The position numbers and the translations under genes were made by a program. Source: Methanolobus mangrovi (lineage in GTDB: Archaea > Halobacteriota > Methanosarcinia > Methanosarcinales > Methanosarcinaceae). From it: a stretch of DNA of 64,000 nucleotides. The stretch's first letter is position 1. Each line of letters begins with the position of its first letter. Of this stretch, positions 48,526-57,785 are shown piece by piece. The stretch lies in assembly GCF_031312535.1 (NCBI RefSeq), contig NZ_CP133594.1:2151934-2215933 (forward strand), in the 5' to 3' direction. The notes under the pieces are model-generated. The model worked only from the letters and a program-made list of their open reading frames with translations, was not told the origin of the DNA and did not search any database.

Positions 48526-49233
48526 TTATCTGTTGGCCTTTGCTGGAAACAGTTTGATACCTTCTTCGGTTATGTCATAGTTAATAATGTCCAGTGATAT
48601 CTTTGTCCCTCTCATCTTTGGTATGTACATGAACCGTTCCATTTTGCCGGTATACGGATTTTCTTTTGTCATGAGCCTGATAGTTCCATAAGTGGAGTAC
48701 TCAGCTATCCGGTGTGTGAGTTCATGGGCAGTTGCATCCATTACTATGAGTGATGTCCTTTTTTGATTTGACAGCACATATGCCAGGGTATCAAGTTTGT
48801 CCCTGAATTGTTTCAGGTCGATTCCGATTGAAAATGTGCCGAGGTTATCGAGGATGATGACATCGACATCATCCTGAATGATATGTGCGAGGTTGTTCAG
48901 GTCATCTATGTGCATGCAGACGTTGGTATATCCTTCTGCTAAATTATTTGCTCTCAATTCAAGGAAGTGTATCATGGTAAGCTGATTAGTCTCCACGAAA
49001 GGTTCAAGGTCAAATCCAAGTGCTTTACCATGAAGGATTATCTTTTCCGGAACCTCTTCAGTTGCTATTATTACGCATTTCTTTCCTTCCTGGCATGCGT
49101 TGTAAAGAAACTGAATACCAAAAATAGTTTTACCGGTTCCTGGTTCCCCTGTTATAAGGACACACTCTCCTTCAGGAAAACCTCCCTGTAATCTTTTGTC
49201 TAAGTCAATATTTCCACTGGATAATCTAGTCAT
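48526..49233 (-). CDS. KaiC-like RecA-superfamily ATPase (single domain)
   Basis: 235 residues with one KaiC domain: Walker A LITGEPGTGKTIFG at 26-39 and Walker B VIILDNLG near 125. Archaea carry many single-domain KaiC-like proteins, some tied to archaellum (FlaH/ArlH) or signalling; this one is not in an archaellum cluster. The position between nadE and nob1 gives no functional hint. The family opening SGNIDLDKRLQGGFPEG is intact, so the ATG at 49233 is a fair start. Confidence 0.85.
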   Translation of the reverse strand: MTRLSSGNIDLDKRLQGGFPEGECVLITGEPGTGKTIFGIQFLYNACQEGKKCVIIATEEVPEKIILHGKALGFDLEPFVETNQLTMIHFLELRANNLAEGYTNVCMHIDDLNNLAHIIQDDVDVIILDNLGTFSIGIDLKQFRDKLDTLAYVLSNQKRTSLIVMDATAHELTHRIAEYSTYGTIRLMTKENPYTGKMERFMYIPKMRGTKISLDIINYDITEEGIKLFPAKANR

Positions 49234-49359
49234 GAATGATCATTTCCTTTCACCCATATTTATTTTATAAATATATATGTATATTTGTTGAATATATGTT
49301 ACGTTCATTTTTGAAACTGACAAAGAATTAATCTATGTTCAGAAAGTATCAGCTATTAC

Positions 49360-49839
49360 ATGGAATATTACATTGCGGATTCTGCGGTCTTTATAATGGG
49401 GACCGGAATCGAGCCCCATAGGATGATAACTATCCCTTCGGTTGTGAATGAACTCAAAAGCAATGAGGCATCCATGCGGTTTGAGCTTGCCCGTGAAAAT
49501 GGGGCACGTGTGGAAATGCCGGAGGATAGTTCCCGAAAAGCTGTCATGGAAATCGCAAAAGAGACAAGGGATTGTGAGGAATTATCGGCAACTGATGTCG
49601 ATATCCTCGCCAAGGCGCTTGAATATAAAGGCACTTCTGTCCTTCTGACCGATGATTATGCAGTTCAGAACGTTGCCAGGATCCTGGGTATAGAAGTGAA
49701 GCCAGTGGCCCAGAAAAAGATAAAGGATGTGTTGGTATGGCAAAAAGAATGTGTGGGCTGTCGCAGACGTTTTGATAGCGGTGATGTATGCCCGGTTTGT
49801 GGTTCTTCACTTAAGAAAAGGCGTAAAAGAAAAATATAA
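49360..49839 (+). CDS. nob1: rRNA maturation endonuclease Nob1
   Basis: 159 residues: a PIN domain (YYIADSAVFIMG at the N-terminus, SATDVDILAKAL and LLTDDYAVQNVA with its acidic residues) followed by a zinc ribbon (CVGCRRRF and CPVCGSS) and a basic tail KKRRKRK. Nob1 cleaves the 3' end of pre-16S/18S rRNA at the D site. Length and order match archaeal Nob1. ATG at 49360. It reads toward the GfcR-like gene 55 bp downstream and could share its transcript. Confidence 0.95.
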   Translation: MEYYIADSAVFIMGTGIEPHRMITIPSVVNELKSNEASMRFELARENGARVEMPEDSSRKAVMEIAKETRDCEELSATDVDILAKALEYKGTSVLLTDDYAVQNVARILGIEVKPVAQKKIKDVLVWQKECVGCRRRFDSGDVCPVCGSSLKKRRKRKI

Positions 49840-49894
49840 CATCTCTGTTGTTATATAACAAATTACAGGTTAAAAATGAACATGCGGGATTCAT

Positions 49895-50506
49895 ATGAAG
49901 AATATTGATAAATTGATCCAAAAAGCCCTTGAATTGCAGGCAAATGGTCTTGTTACAAGGCAAATTGCAGATGAACTGAACGTTTCCCGGGAAACCGTCA
50001 CGTGGCTTTTGACCCGTGCAAAGAAGGAAGAAGTCTACCCTGCACCTAAAGATATATCGGTAAACTGGAGCAGTATCGGAAAGAGCTCTTACAGGATGCG
50101 CCACATTGGAATTGCAATGTGTGACATGGTGCTTGACACAGTGCAAGAAACCGGTAACGATATCGATATGGTTGTTGGTATCGGTCTTAGTGGGGTTCCT
50201 CTTGCAACTCTTATGGCAGAAGAACTCAATACTGAAATGTCAGTGTACCATGCCTACAATGAGCAAAATGATGAATCCAAGTTGAAGGGTGCATTCAGCA
50301 GGAATTTCGGAGGCATAAAAGGAAAGAAGTGTGTCATAGTAGATGATGTCATAACCACCGGTGCTACTATGAATGATGTTGTTACCCATCTTAGAAGCTC
50401 AGGTGCAAAACCAGTGGCAATTGCGGTCCTTGTTGACAAGACCGGTTCTGAGTCACTTTCCGAGGTCCCTGTACATGCACTTGTACGCATTGTACGTGTG
50501 GACTGA
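49895..50506 (+). CDS. HTH-phosphoribosyltransferase regulator, GfcR/PyrE-like
   Basis: 203 residues. An N-terminal HTH ([26 protein letters not shown], in part) at about 10-37 is fused to a phosphoribosyltransferase fold with the PRPP motif [13 protein letters not shown] at about 148-160. This is the archaeal orotate-phosphoribosyltransferase-like family, of which the haloarchaeal member GfcR is a transcriptional activator for sugar catabolism. Whether this one binds a nucleotide, PRPP or DNA only is not visible. True PyrE catalytic residues are only partly kept, so I favour a regulator. Confidence 0.85.
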   Translation: MKNIDKLIQKALELQANGLVTRQIADELNVSRETVTWLLTRAKKEEVYPAPKDISVNWSSIGKSSYRMRHIGIAMCDMVLDTVQETGNDIDMVVGIGLSGVPLATLMAEELNTEMSVYHAYNEQNDESKLKGAFSRNFGGIKGKKCVIVDDVITTGATMNDVVTHLRSSGAKPVAIAVLVDKTGSESLSEVPVHALVRIVRVD

Positions 50507-50549
50507 AGATAATTAAAAAAAGTTTGAATAATAAATATTAAAGTAGGAG

Positions 50550-52673
50550 TTATTCAACTCCTACGGACCCTATTTTTTCTACAAGTTTAGAGAGCACATC
50601 TGTGCGCATACCTTCTACGAATTTTATACTTCCGACGACAAGGTGTCCTCCACCATTGACTCCGCCGCCCTTTACCTCTTCGTGAAGTTCCCTTACCATC
50701 TGCGGTATATTCATCAATACTCCCTTTGAGCGGATTACAGCAAAGTCAGGGCCATATCCTATAGTTACGACAGGTTTGCCTTCGTATCTCTTACACAATT
50801 TGTCGTGTACTTCTCCTGATGTTTTTCCTGGTGGTGGGAATGTGAACTTGTGAGCATAGTTCTCAACATCGAGCACATTCAGGACAGCTCCGTTTGGAAG
50901 GTCCTGGGCTTTCACATGGGCCATACTCACATCTATCTGTTCGGCTATCATCTCGTTTGCCTGTTCGCAAAGCACGTTGACAAGGTTCTTGTGTATCACG
51001 TGGTCACCAAAGTCCAGGATATCGTCAACGATGCCTTTTCCGTTGTTGAACTTAAGCCAGTATGCCGCAAAGTCAAGGGCAAGTGCCATATCTTTGAGGT
51101 TTTGCGTGGTATACTTGTCAGATACCAGTTCTATGTATCTCTTTGCCTCTTCCGCTTCTGAGCGGTCACCAAGAGCAGCTACTGCAGGGAGGTGTTTGAT
51201 ATCATTTTCTACGTTGACATTTATCATACGTGCTACTTCGGTACAGAGCATACCCGCTGTCATACCGAAATCTCCTCCGACGTGTGCTGGGTTAACATGG
51301 GTTAGTAGGTATTGATCTACCTCATCGTCGGGCTGGTGGTGGTCCATGACTATCATCTGGATACCGTATACCTTTGCCTGCTTCATTGCAGCCACGTTTT
51401 CTATGGATGATCCATTGTCCACACTTATGACGAGAGGCATCTTCTGTCCATGTCTTACCACATCTTCAAGGGCAAAGCCGATATCACGGACGACATCCGT
51501 CATCTCGTAGAACGGTGCTTTTGAAGGTGCACGTTTGTAGAAGTAATATTCCCCGTCCTGTCCGTTCACCTCTCTTATGAGTGGGACGATGGCCTTCTCG
51601 ATGGCCAGAGCCGCAGTCATTCCGTCAGCATCGGCATGGTGGCGCAACAGGATAGGAGTGGATTTGATAATTGCCTTCCTTATTTCCTTTGCAGCTTTTT
51701 TCATGGTCGGCCTGAGTTTCTCAAGGACCTCACTCTCAACCATGTATTCTATCTCATAGGGTTCTGCCCTGCTGTCAATGGCAGCTTCTATACGCTGGAG
51801 TATCTCAGTTTCTTTTGGTCCGGTGAGTCTTTTAAGGCTCTGGATCTCAAGCTGGAAACTGTCTCCGCGGGATGTGATGTCACCTGTTGCTGCAACTATC
51901 ATGTCCGCGTCTATTTGTGGATATGCTCTTTCACCGGCACTCTCAAAGGCAGCACAGGATATCTGTCCGGTTTCATCAGCAATAGTAAATATGGTTGGTC
52001 CTGCAGTCTGTTTGACCTGTATGACCTCACCCTGGATCTTGATCTTCTTGCCGACCATCTGGGGAATTTCGTTTGCCAGTTTTACAGGGAGGTCCTTCTC
52101 AAGTTCCACGGTCTGGTATTCTTTCAGCTTACGTGGCACAAGATCCATTTTACCCCTTGGCTTTATCTCCTTGACACTTACAATCACAGCTTCCCCTACT
52201 TCCAGTGGTTCTTTCATATTACTGGAATGTATGAGTCCCCTGAGGTTTGAATTGATGTCAACGAAAACTCCGAATTCTGCAATGTTCCTGACAACTGAAT
52301 GGTACATTTTACCAACTTCGAGTTCATCAAGGGTGCAGGAGTTGTCAAGCTTATACACGACCTGCTTCTTTGCACATGAGCTGCAGACCTCATCTCCTTC
52401 GTAGAGGCCGTCCATGGATGTCCCACATATTTTACACTTGTAAAAAGTACCTTTTCCAGAACACTCCGCACATGTTTCTCTGTTCTCTATCTCTCCGCTT
52501 CCTCTGCAATTGTTACAGGAAGAGCCATTCTTCAAAAAACTGGCCATATCCTTTTCTGAAAGTTTCATAAAGTCTACTGACTTTGATTTCCCAGTCCCTT
52601 TGCATTCCGGACATTTATCAGTGCCAGTGACACGATAGCCTTTTCCGTTGCAATCTATACATTTTTCGCTCAT
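50550..52673 (-). CDS. Archaeal DHH-family phosphoesterase with zinc-finger, S1 and OB domains
   Basis: 707 residues. The N-terminus has DnaJ-like CxxCxGxG repeats (CIDCNGKGY, CPECKGTG, CNNCRGSG, CAECSGKG) and a further CKICG/CSSC pair. An S1 domain follows at about 118-180 (EFGVFVDINSNLRGLIHSS), an OB fold at about 210-290 (ADETGQISCAAFE), then the DHH core from about 340 (RHHADADGMTAALAIE, SVDNGSS, MDHHQPDD) and a DHHA1 end (GGGVNGGGHLVVG). The family is related to RecJ and may be a nuclease or cyclic-dinucleotide/nano-RNA phosphodiesterase. The metal-binding Asp and His residues are intact, so it is probably active. Confidence 0.88.
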   Translation of the reverse strand: MSEKCIDCNGKGYRVTGTDKCPECKGTGKSKSVDFMKLSEKDMASFLKNGSSCNNCRGSGEIENRETCAECSGKGTFYKCKICGTSMDGLYEGDEVCSSCAKKQVVYKLDNSCTLDELEVGKMYHSVVRNIAEFGVFVDINSNLRGLIHSSNMKEPLEVGEAVIVSVKEIKPRGKMDLVPRKLKEYQTVELEKDLPVKLANEIPQMVGKKIKIQGEVIQVKQTAGPTIFTIADETGQISCAAFESAGERAYPQIDADMIVAATGDITSRGDSFQLEIQSLKRLTGPKETEILQRIEAAIDSRAEPYEIEYMVESEVLEKLRPTMKKAAKEIRKAIIKSTPILLRHHADADGMTAALAIEKAIVPLIREVNGQDGEYYFYKRAPSKAPFYEMTDVVRDIGFALEDVVRHGQKMPLVISVDNGSSIENVAAMKQAKVYGIQMIVMDHHQPDDEVDQYLLTHVNPAHVGGDFGMTAGMLCTEVARMINVNVENDIKHLPAVAALGDRSEAEEAKRYIELVSDKYTTQNLKDMALALDFAAYWLKFNNGKGIVDDILDFGDHVIHKNLVNVLCEQANEMIAEQIDVSMAHVKAQDLPNGAVLNVLDVENYAHKFTFPPPGKTSGEVHDKLCKRYEGKPVVTIGYGPDFAVIRSKGVLMNIPQMVRELHEEVKGGGVNGGGHLVVGSIKFVEGMRTDVLSKLVEKIGSVGVE

Positions 52674-53078
52674 TGTATCTAGTGTTAGATAGTATATGTT
52701 AGATTTATGTGTTTGCTTGTGATTAAAAGCTAAAGTTGACCAATAATTATATATTCTATTTGTATATTCGCCGCATGCTATCGATTTAAAAAATTAGTTT
52801 GAAATTATTAACGTCAAAATCAATCACATTAATAAACGATTAACGAGTTCTACTATTTGTTGGGTCTGAAGTGTTATTTCGATAATAACAATATGCTTTC
52901 GTGTACATCCCCTCAAACAAGAATTCAGACCCACATCCTCTACAAAATCCAATCTAATGGTTCTTGTGATTCCCTTCTAGCGTTCTTAAATATTATTCGT
53001 CCAGCCACCGGTATATTTTTAAGAAGTAGAATCTTTATATAAGCTATACTTAAGTTCACCCAGGAGAGTGGTAAATAT
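52674..53078. other. Intergenic region between DHH gene and slipin gene
   Basis: About 400 AT-rich bases upstream of two divergent genes. The slipin side holds the promoter and ribosome-binding site noted separately. No gene, tRNA or clear repeat is seen in the rest. Confidence 0.6.
53034..53041 (+). promoter_or_regulatory. Candidate TATA box of the slipin-nfeD operon
   Basis: TTTATATA, 38 bases before the slipin ATG at 53079. Transcription would begin near 53062 at the AGGAG ribosome-binding site (53062-53066), so the leader would be very short. Confidence 0.5.
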
Positions 53079-53843
53079 ATGCCTTTGATAGATTTTATTT
53101 TTCCTTTAGCTATTGTTGCAGTTTTGATACTGTCCAAAGCAGTCAAGATTGTAAATGAATATGAACGTGTAGTTATCTTCCGTCTTGGAAGATTAAGTGG
53201 GATAAAAGGTCCGGGTCTGTTCCTGATCATCCCTGTAATCGATACAGTTGTGAAGATAGACCTGCGTGTGGTTACCATTGATGTACCCAAACAGGCTGTC
53301 ATAACCAGGGATAACGTAACAGTAGCCGTTGATGCCGTGGTCTATTATCAGGTTATTGACCCTTCAAAAGCTGTCAATGAGGTTGAGAACTTCAAGTATG
53401 CAACAGCTATGCTTTCACAGACCACCCTGCGTGATGTTATCGGTCAGATAGACCTTGATGATGTACTATCAAAAAGAGATGATATCAACAGGAGTATTCA
53501 GGAGTTGCTTGACGCTTCCACAGACCCGTGGGGTATCAAGGTTACAAGTGTAACTCTAAGGGATGTCAGTATCGATGAAACTATGCTTCGTGCAATTGCA
53601 AAGCAGGCAGAAGCAGAGCGTGAAAAGAGATCCCGTATCATACTTGCAGATGGTGAGTTCATTGCCGCTACAAAGATGAAAGATGCTGCACGCCTTTACG
53701 AGGAAGTGCCGGTTGCGATCAAACTCAGGGAACTGCAGACATATGCCGAAATAGCAAGGGAAAAGAATATGATTGTCGTAGCCAACTCAACCAATGTTGG
53801 AGACGTTGCAGCCCTTTCCAAGGCATTCTCTAAGAAGGAGTGA
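53079..53843 (+). CDS. Slipin/stomatin-family SPFH protein
   Basis: 254 residues. An N-terminal membrane segment (about 4-20) is followed by the SPFH domain: VNEYERVVIFRLGRLSG, GPGLFLIIPVID, VDAVVYYQVIDP, LRDVIGQIDLDDVLSKRD and a helical C-terminus (AKQAEAEREKRSRIILA). Archaeal slipins are found as operons with NfeD-type membrane proteases, as here: the nfeD ATG lies 11 bp after this stop. Slipins form membrane-bound oligomers and may be substrates or regulators of the partner protease. Confidence 0.94.
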   Translation: MPLIDFIFPLAIVAVLILSKAVKIVNEYERVVIFRLGRLSGIKGPGLFLIIPVIDTVVKIDLRVVTIDVPKQAVITRDNVTVAVDAVVYYQVIDPSKAVNEVENFKYATAMLSQTTLRDVIGQIDLDDVLSKRDDINRSIQELLDASTDPWGIKVTSVTLRDVSIDETMLRAIAKQAEAEREKRSRIILADGEFIAATKMKDAARLYEEVPVAIKLRELQTYAEIAREKNMIVVANSTNVGDVAALSKAFSKKE

Positions 53844-53854
53844 ATGGAGGAAAC

Positions 53855-55183
53855 ATGAGACATAAGTGCCGGTCATACCTGAGCACTTTTCTTTTTTTTA
53901 CATTGCTCCTTTCCCAGTTCACCGGCCTTGCATATGCTGCCGGACAGCAGAAGGTACTGGTGCTTGAGATATCAGACTCCATAACTCCTGTTTCCGATGA
54001 CATTGTGGCTGATGCCATTGCCTTTGCAGAGAATGATGATTATGAAGCTCTGGTGATAACACTCAATACTCCCGGCGGGGGTCTGGATGAAACCATCGAC
54101 ATAATTGAGCAGATAGCTGCAACCGATGTCCCGGTGATTGGATTTGTGTATCCTGAAGGAACAAAAGCGTGGTCTGCAGGTACTCTTATTTTAATAAGTA
54201 CGGACATAGCTGCAATGGCACCTTATACTATCATAGGTTCTGCACAGCCTGTCACAGTGACCGCCAGCGGGACAGAACCTGTTGAGGAAGCGAAGATAGT
54301 CAATGCTCTTGTAAAAAGAGCTACTGAAAACGCGAAAAAACATGACCGTAATCAGACAGCTGCAGAGGAATTCATCACTAAGAACCTGAACCTTGATGCT
54401 GATACTGCTCTTGAGTATGATGTTATTGAGTATGTTTCCCCAACTCTGGGAGATCTGATGTCACAGGTTGACGGTGAAGAGGTGAAAGGAAAAGTACTCA
54501 ACACCGACGGTGCTGATATCACTTACTATGAACCATCCCTGCGTCTTGCGTTCATGAACATCATATCAAATCCGATAGTTTCCTCGCTGCTCCTGCTTCT
54601 TGGAGTCTATGCGATAATACTGGGAATATCAAACCCAGGATTTGGAGCTGAACTTTTCGGAATAGTTGCCATTGCTCTTGGTCTGATAGGAACCGGTTTT
54701 GATGTGAATATCGGTGCCCTTTTCCTCATTATTGTTGGTGTGATATTGCTTGTGCTGGAATTCCAGGCTCCGGGATTCGGGGTTTTCGGAATAGCGGGCT
54801 TTGTATGCATAATTGCCGGCAGTGTGTTGTTGGCTCCTACGGATTTCCCTCGTAATTATACACCTGCAGAATTCCAGAGGACACTGATAATATCGGTCTC
54901 TGCACCTACTGTTATCCTCGGCATTTTCCTTGTTTTTGTGATTTACAAGGTATTTGAGGTAAGAAGGAAAAGACCCCTGTTCGGTGAACTTATTGGTGAC
55001 AGTGCAAAGGCTCTTGATCCTATTGGTAATGGCCAGGAAGGTTATATTCTCCACCATGGGCAACACTGGAAAGCACGCTCATCGGATCTGATCGAGAAGG
55101 GAGATAAGGTCAAAATTCTTGAAAAAGATGGTGTGGTGCTTGTTGTTGAGAAATTAGAAGAAGAGGATGAATTAGATAAGTAA
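53855..55183 (+). CDS. NfeD-family ClpP-class membrane serine protease
   Basis: 442 residues from the ATG at 53855, which has GGAGG 5 bases upstream; the GTG at 53840 would overlap the slipin stop and lacks such a site. A signal peptide (residues 1-28) precedes a ClpP-like protease domain with NTPGGGLDETI and the nucleophilic Ser at about 107 in WSAGTL, then four or five membrane helices (about 225-360) and a C-terminal NfeD OB-fold domain (GEEGYILHHGQHWKARS-type sequence). In Pyrococcus, such a protease cuts the C-terminal region of the partner stomatin. The operon order slipin-NfeD supports this pairing. Confidence 0.93.
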   Translation: MRHKCRSYLSTFLFFTLLLSQFTGLAYAAGQQKVLVLEISDSITPVSDDIVADAIAFAENDDYEALVITLNTPGGGLDETIDIIEQIAATDVPVIGFVYPEGTKAWSAGTLILISTDIAAMAPYTIIGSAQPVTVTASGTEPVEEAKIVNALVKRATENAKKHDRNQTAAEEFITKNLNLDADTALEYDVIEYVSPTLGDLMSQVDGEEVKGKVLNTDGADITYYEPSLRLAFMNIISNPIVSSLLLLLGVYAIILGISNPGFGAELFGIVAIALGLIGTGFDVNIGALFLIIVGVILLVLEFQAPGFGVFGIAGFVCIIAGSVLLAPTDFPRNYTPAEFQRTLIISVSAPTVILGIFLVFVIYKVFEVRRKRPLFGELIGDSAKALDPIGNGQEGYILHHGQHWKARSSDLIEKGDKVKILEKDGVVLVVEKLEEEDELDK

Positions 55184-55199
55184 GAAAGGAAGAACCTTT

Positions 55200-56519
55200 C
55201 TACTTATTTTTTACCATTTCTATTACACGGCGTTTCTTTTCGATAGCATCGAGCGCTGCCCTGTCAATGGCTTTTTTCATTTCATCATAGTCACGCGGGT
55301 TCTCGTCACCGATCATTTTTTTGATAGGTGTGTATGCCGATTCCCTGAAGCGTGGTGTGAAATCCCTTACCTGTCCGTCAATTATGATCTCAGAACCGGT
55401 GCCTTCAACTACTTTCCCGATAACTGCGATATCCACATCTGCACTTCGGATGGTCTTCATAATATCTTCAGCATATTCTTCAGGTGCAATTATGAGCAAA
55501 GCATCAAGGGAAACTCCAAGATAATCAATTTCGAGTGATTCAAGCATCTCAAGGACCACCGGGTTGACGAGTTTCCTCATTTCCTTCTCTTCAAACGTGA
55601 GTTTGACACCAGCAGTTCTGGATATTTCCTTTGCATCCCCGCGGATTCCGCCGTTTGTTACGTCTGTCATTGCATGGATGTGTTTCACAAGACCAGATTC
55701 CAGGAGTTTATCGCATGCTTCCAGGAACTTTATGTTGATGGTTTCATCTACAATATCATGCATTCCATAATAGAGCGCTGTTGTGGATATGGTTCCGCCA
55801 CCAGCACCTTCTGTCATGAGTATGACGTCTCCTACTTGTGTCTGTTCACGTGATGTCAGGTCGGCTGAAACACCTACGGCACCGACTGCACCGGTCATGC
55901 GTTCGCCTATGACCATGTCGCCGCCTATTCTCAGGGTGCTGCCTGTTATGAGTGGGATTCCTGATAGCTCGGAAACTGCGGTAATACCTGCTATATGGTC
56001 AAAGATCTTACCTACATCACCATCATCTGCCACGTGGATGTCTGATAACATTGCAATGGGTCTTGATCCCATGACATATACGTCACGTAGTGCTGCTCTT
56101 GCAACGTGGAACCCTGCAAGGAATGAGTAATCGCTGAGTCTGGAGTGCATACCGTCAACGGTGAGGATGACATATTCTCCTCCCTCTGTTTTTACTACAC
56201 CGGAATCATCAAGGTGGGTGGTATCAACGACTGCACTGGTCTTTCCTATGACTTCAGCTATCTTTTCATGAGTGTAAAAATCTCCAAGTCCTCTTGAACC
56301 GACACCGAACTCTCCCATTGTTACGCCGGAAACAGTGGGTTCAAGCACATCTCCTTTCAGATTCAGGGTGGCTTTGGCCTCGGTGATGGTTGCCTGTGCA
56401 AGCTTGCGTGCATGTTCAGGGCTTGTTTTCTTTACCTCCAGTATCCTGGCGGTGAGTCTGTCCTCGATGTCAGGCTCGTTGTTTTTAAGCCCCCGTTTTG
56501 CGTAGCCTTCAATATCCAT
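55200..56519 (-). CDS. AIR synthase-related protein (PurM/SelD/HypE superfamily)
   Basis: 439 residues from the ATG at 56519. The two-part PurM fold is clear: a central ATP-binding segment (VILTVDGMHSRLSDYSFLAGFHVARAALRDVYVMG, in part AALRDVYVMG), ITGSTLRIGGDMV, LMTEGAGGGT, and MTDVTNGGIRGDAKEI, with a distinct N-terminal 60-residue region. It is an archaeal/methanogen subgroup without a known reaction; SelD, HypE and PurM are cousins acting on selenide, carbamoyl and formylglycinamidine substrates. It lies 11 bp after hisH on the same strand, but a histidine function is not implied. The longer start at 56537 would overlap hisH. Confidence 0.8.
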   Translation of the reverse strand: MDIEGYAKRGLKNNEPDIEDRLTARILEVKKTSPEHARKLAQATITEAKATLNLKGDVLEPTVSGVTMGEFGVGSRGLGDFYTHEKIAEVIGKTSAVVDTTHLDDSGVVKTEGGEYVILTVDGMHSRLSDYSFLAGFHVARAALRDVYVMGSRPIAMLSDIHVADDGDVGKIFDHIAGITAVSELSGIPLITGSTLRIGGDMVIGERMTGAVGAVGVSADLTSREQTQVGDVILMTEGAGGGTISTTALYYGMHDIVDETINIKFLEACDKLLESGLVKHIHAMTDVTNGGIRGDAKEISRTAGVKLTFEEKEMRKLVNPVVLEMLESLEIDYLGVSLDALLIIAPEEYAEDIMKTIRSADVDIAVIGKVVEGTGSEIIIDGQVRDFTPRFRESAYTPIKKMIGDENPRDYDEMKKAIDRAALDAIEKKRRVIEMVKNK

Positions 56520-56530
56520 AGTATCATCTC

Positions 56531-57139
56531 TTAGCACATAGCAACAAAGTTCTTCAGCATTTTAAGGCCCACGTCACCGCTTTTCTCAGGGTGGAACTGG
56601 GTTCCTATGACATTGCCTGTATCATTGACCACGGCTGCTGCAAATTCAGTGCCGTATTCACATGATATCAGTGTGTTCTTCCCTCCGGTATCCACGTAGT
56701 ATGAGTGGACAAAATAAACAAAGGAACCATCGGGTATGCCTTCAAAAAGTGGATGTTGCTGCGTTATTTTTATAGAGTTCCAGCCCATGTGCGGAACTTT
56801 AAGGTCTGAGTGCGGGAACCTGAGAACCTGACCCTTTACAAGATCAAGACCTTCTGTGAGGCCGCCTTCCTCTGATGTGCTCATCATCATCTGCTGTCCC
56901 AGGCAGATACCAAGCATTGGCTTGCCTGATGCTACATACTCATCGATAGTGTTTCTCACTTTCTCTACATTCTTCATTGCGTCCTTAAATGCGCCAACTC
57001 CCGGAAGGATTACCCCGTCTGCATTTTTTATCTCTTCAGGATCGCTTGATATGAGTACGGTGGCTCCTGCGTGTTCCAGTCCCTTTTGAACACTCCTTAG
57101 GTTACCAAGTCCGTAATCGATGATGACTATCTTCTTCAT
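56531..57139 (-). CDS. hisH: Imidazole glycerol phosphate synthase, glutaminase subunit
   Basis: 202 residues, a class I glutamine amidotransferase with the catalytic Cys at 79 in MLGICLGQQMM and His/Glu in GTQFHPEKSG near the C-terminus. IIDYGLGNLRSVQKGL at the N-terminus and PHMGWNSI are HisH-specific. HisH supplies ammonia to HisF in histidine synthesis; hisF is not in the window. Start ATG at 57139. Confidence 0.96.
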   Translation of the reverse strand: MKKIVIIDYGLGNLRSVQKGLEHAGATVLISSDPEEIKNADGVILPGVGAFKDAMKNVEKVRNTIDEYVASGKPMLGICLGQQMMMSTSEEGGLTEGLDLVKGQVLRFPHSDLKVPHMGWNSIKITQQHPLFEGIPDGSFVYFVHSYYVDTGGKNTLISCEYGTEFAAAVVNDTGNVIGTQFHPEKSGDVGLKMLKNFVAMC

Positions 57140-57266
57140 GTGTGAATTAAAGAATGGTTTTGGTACATGAATGTAACGATATTAATTATTCACTCAACAA
57201 CATAAAAATCAGAAACAAATCAGTAAATTTATATCTAATGTATTTTTCATAGCATTCGGTGTTTTT

Positions 57267-57755
57267 TTGACCAATTTACAAAAACTGTTTAATGATGATA
57301 GGGCCATCGAGCTTCCTATCAATATTGTAGTCATGCTGGTGGTTGGTATGGTTGCCCTTGCGGCACTTGTGGCGATTATCCCTCCTCCAACTAAGAATAT
57401 GTCCGTGAATATCATTGAGTCAGGCGAGCAAAGTGCAACTCCAAGTCCAGGTAATACTATCATTGTGGATTCGACCGTAGCAAATTCCCCATTTGATATC
57501 GGTGTTGAGATATCTGTGTCCGATCCGGATGGCTATCCTGTAAGAGCTGCCAATGTGGTCTTACGCGGACTTGGCGGTGTGGCAACGGGTACTACAGATG
57601 ACCATGGCAATTGTTCTCTCAGTACTGCAAGCAGTGGCTCATCTGTCAGCCTCGGTCCTAATCAGAATGAAGGAACCATGGATCTTACTATCTCAACCGA
57701 TGGCTTCTATGATTTCGAAAAGACGGACGCAGTAATGATAGTCAGGACTTCATGA
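57267..57755 (+). CDS. Archaeal type IV pilin-like protein with carboxypeptidase regulatory-like domain
   Basis: 162 residues from a TTG at 57267, behind GGTG. The N-terminus is a class III signal peptide: basic/acidic DDRAIELP then the hydrophobic VVMLVVGMVALAALVAII, the layout of archaeal pilins cut by EppA/PibD peptidases just before the hydrophobic helix. The rest has an Ig-like, carboxypeptidase regulatory-like domain (VSDPDGYPVRAANVVLRG, TTDDHGNCSL). It is paired with a similar gene 30 bp downstream, suggesting that the two form a surface pilus or pilin-like complex. No assembly ATPase or membrane gene is present nearby. Confidence 0.8.
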   Translation: MTNLQKLFNDDRAIELPINIVVMLVVGMVALAALVAIIPPPTKNMSVNIIESGEQSATPSPGNTIIVDSTVANSPFDIGVEISVSDPDGYPVRAANVVLRGLGGVATGTTDDHGNCSLSTASSGSSVSLGPNQNEGTMDLTISTDGFYDFEKTDAVMIVRTS

Positions 57756-57785
57756 TCCTGGCATCTCTTTTATTTTCAGGTTTAC

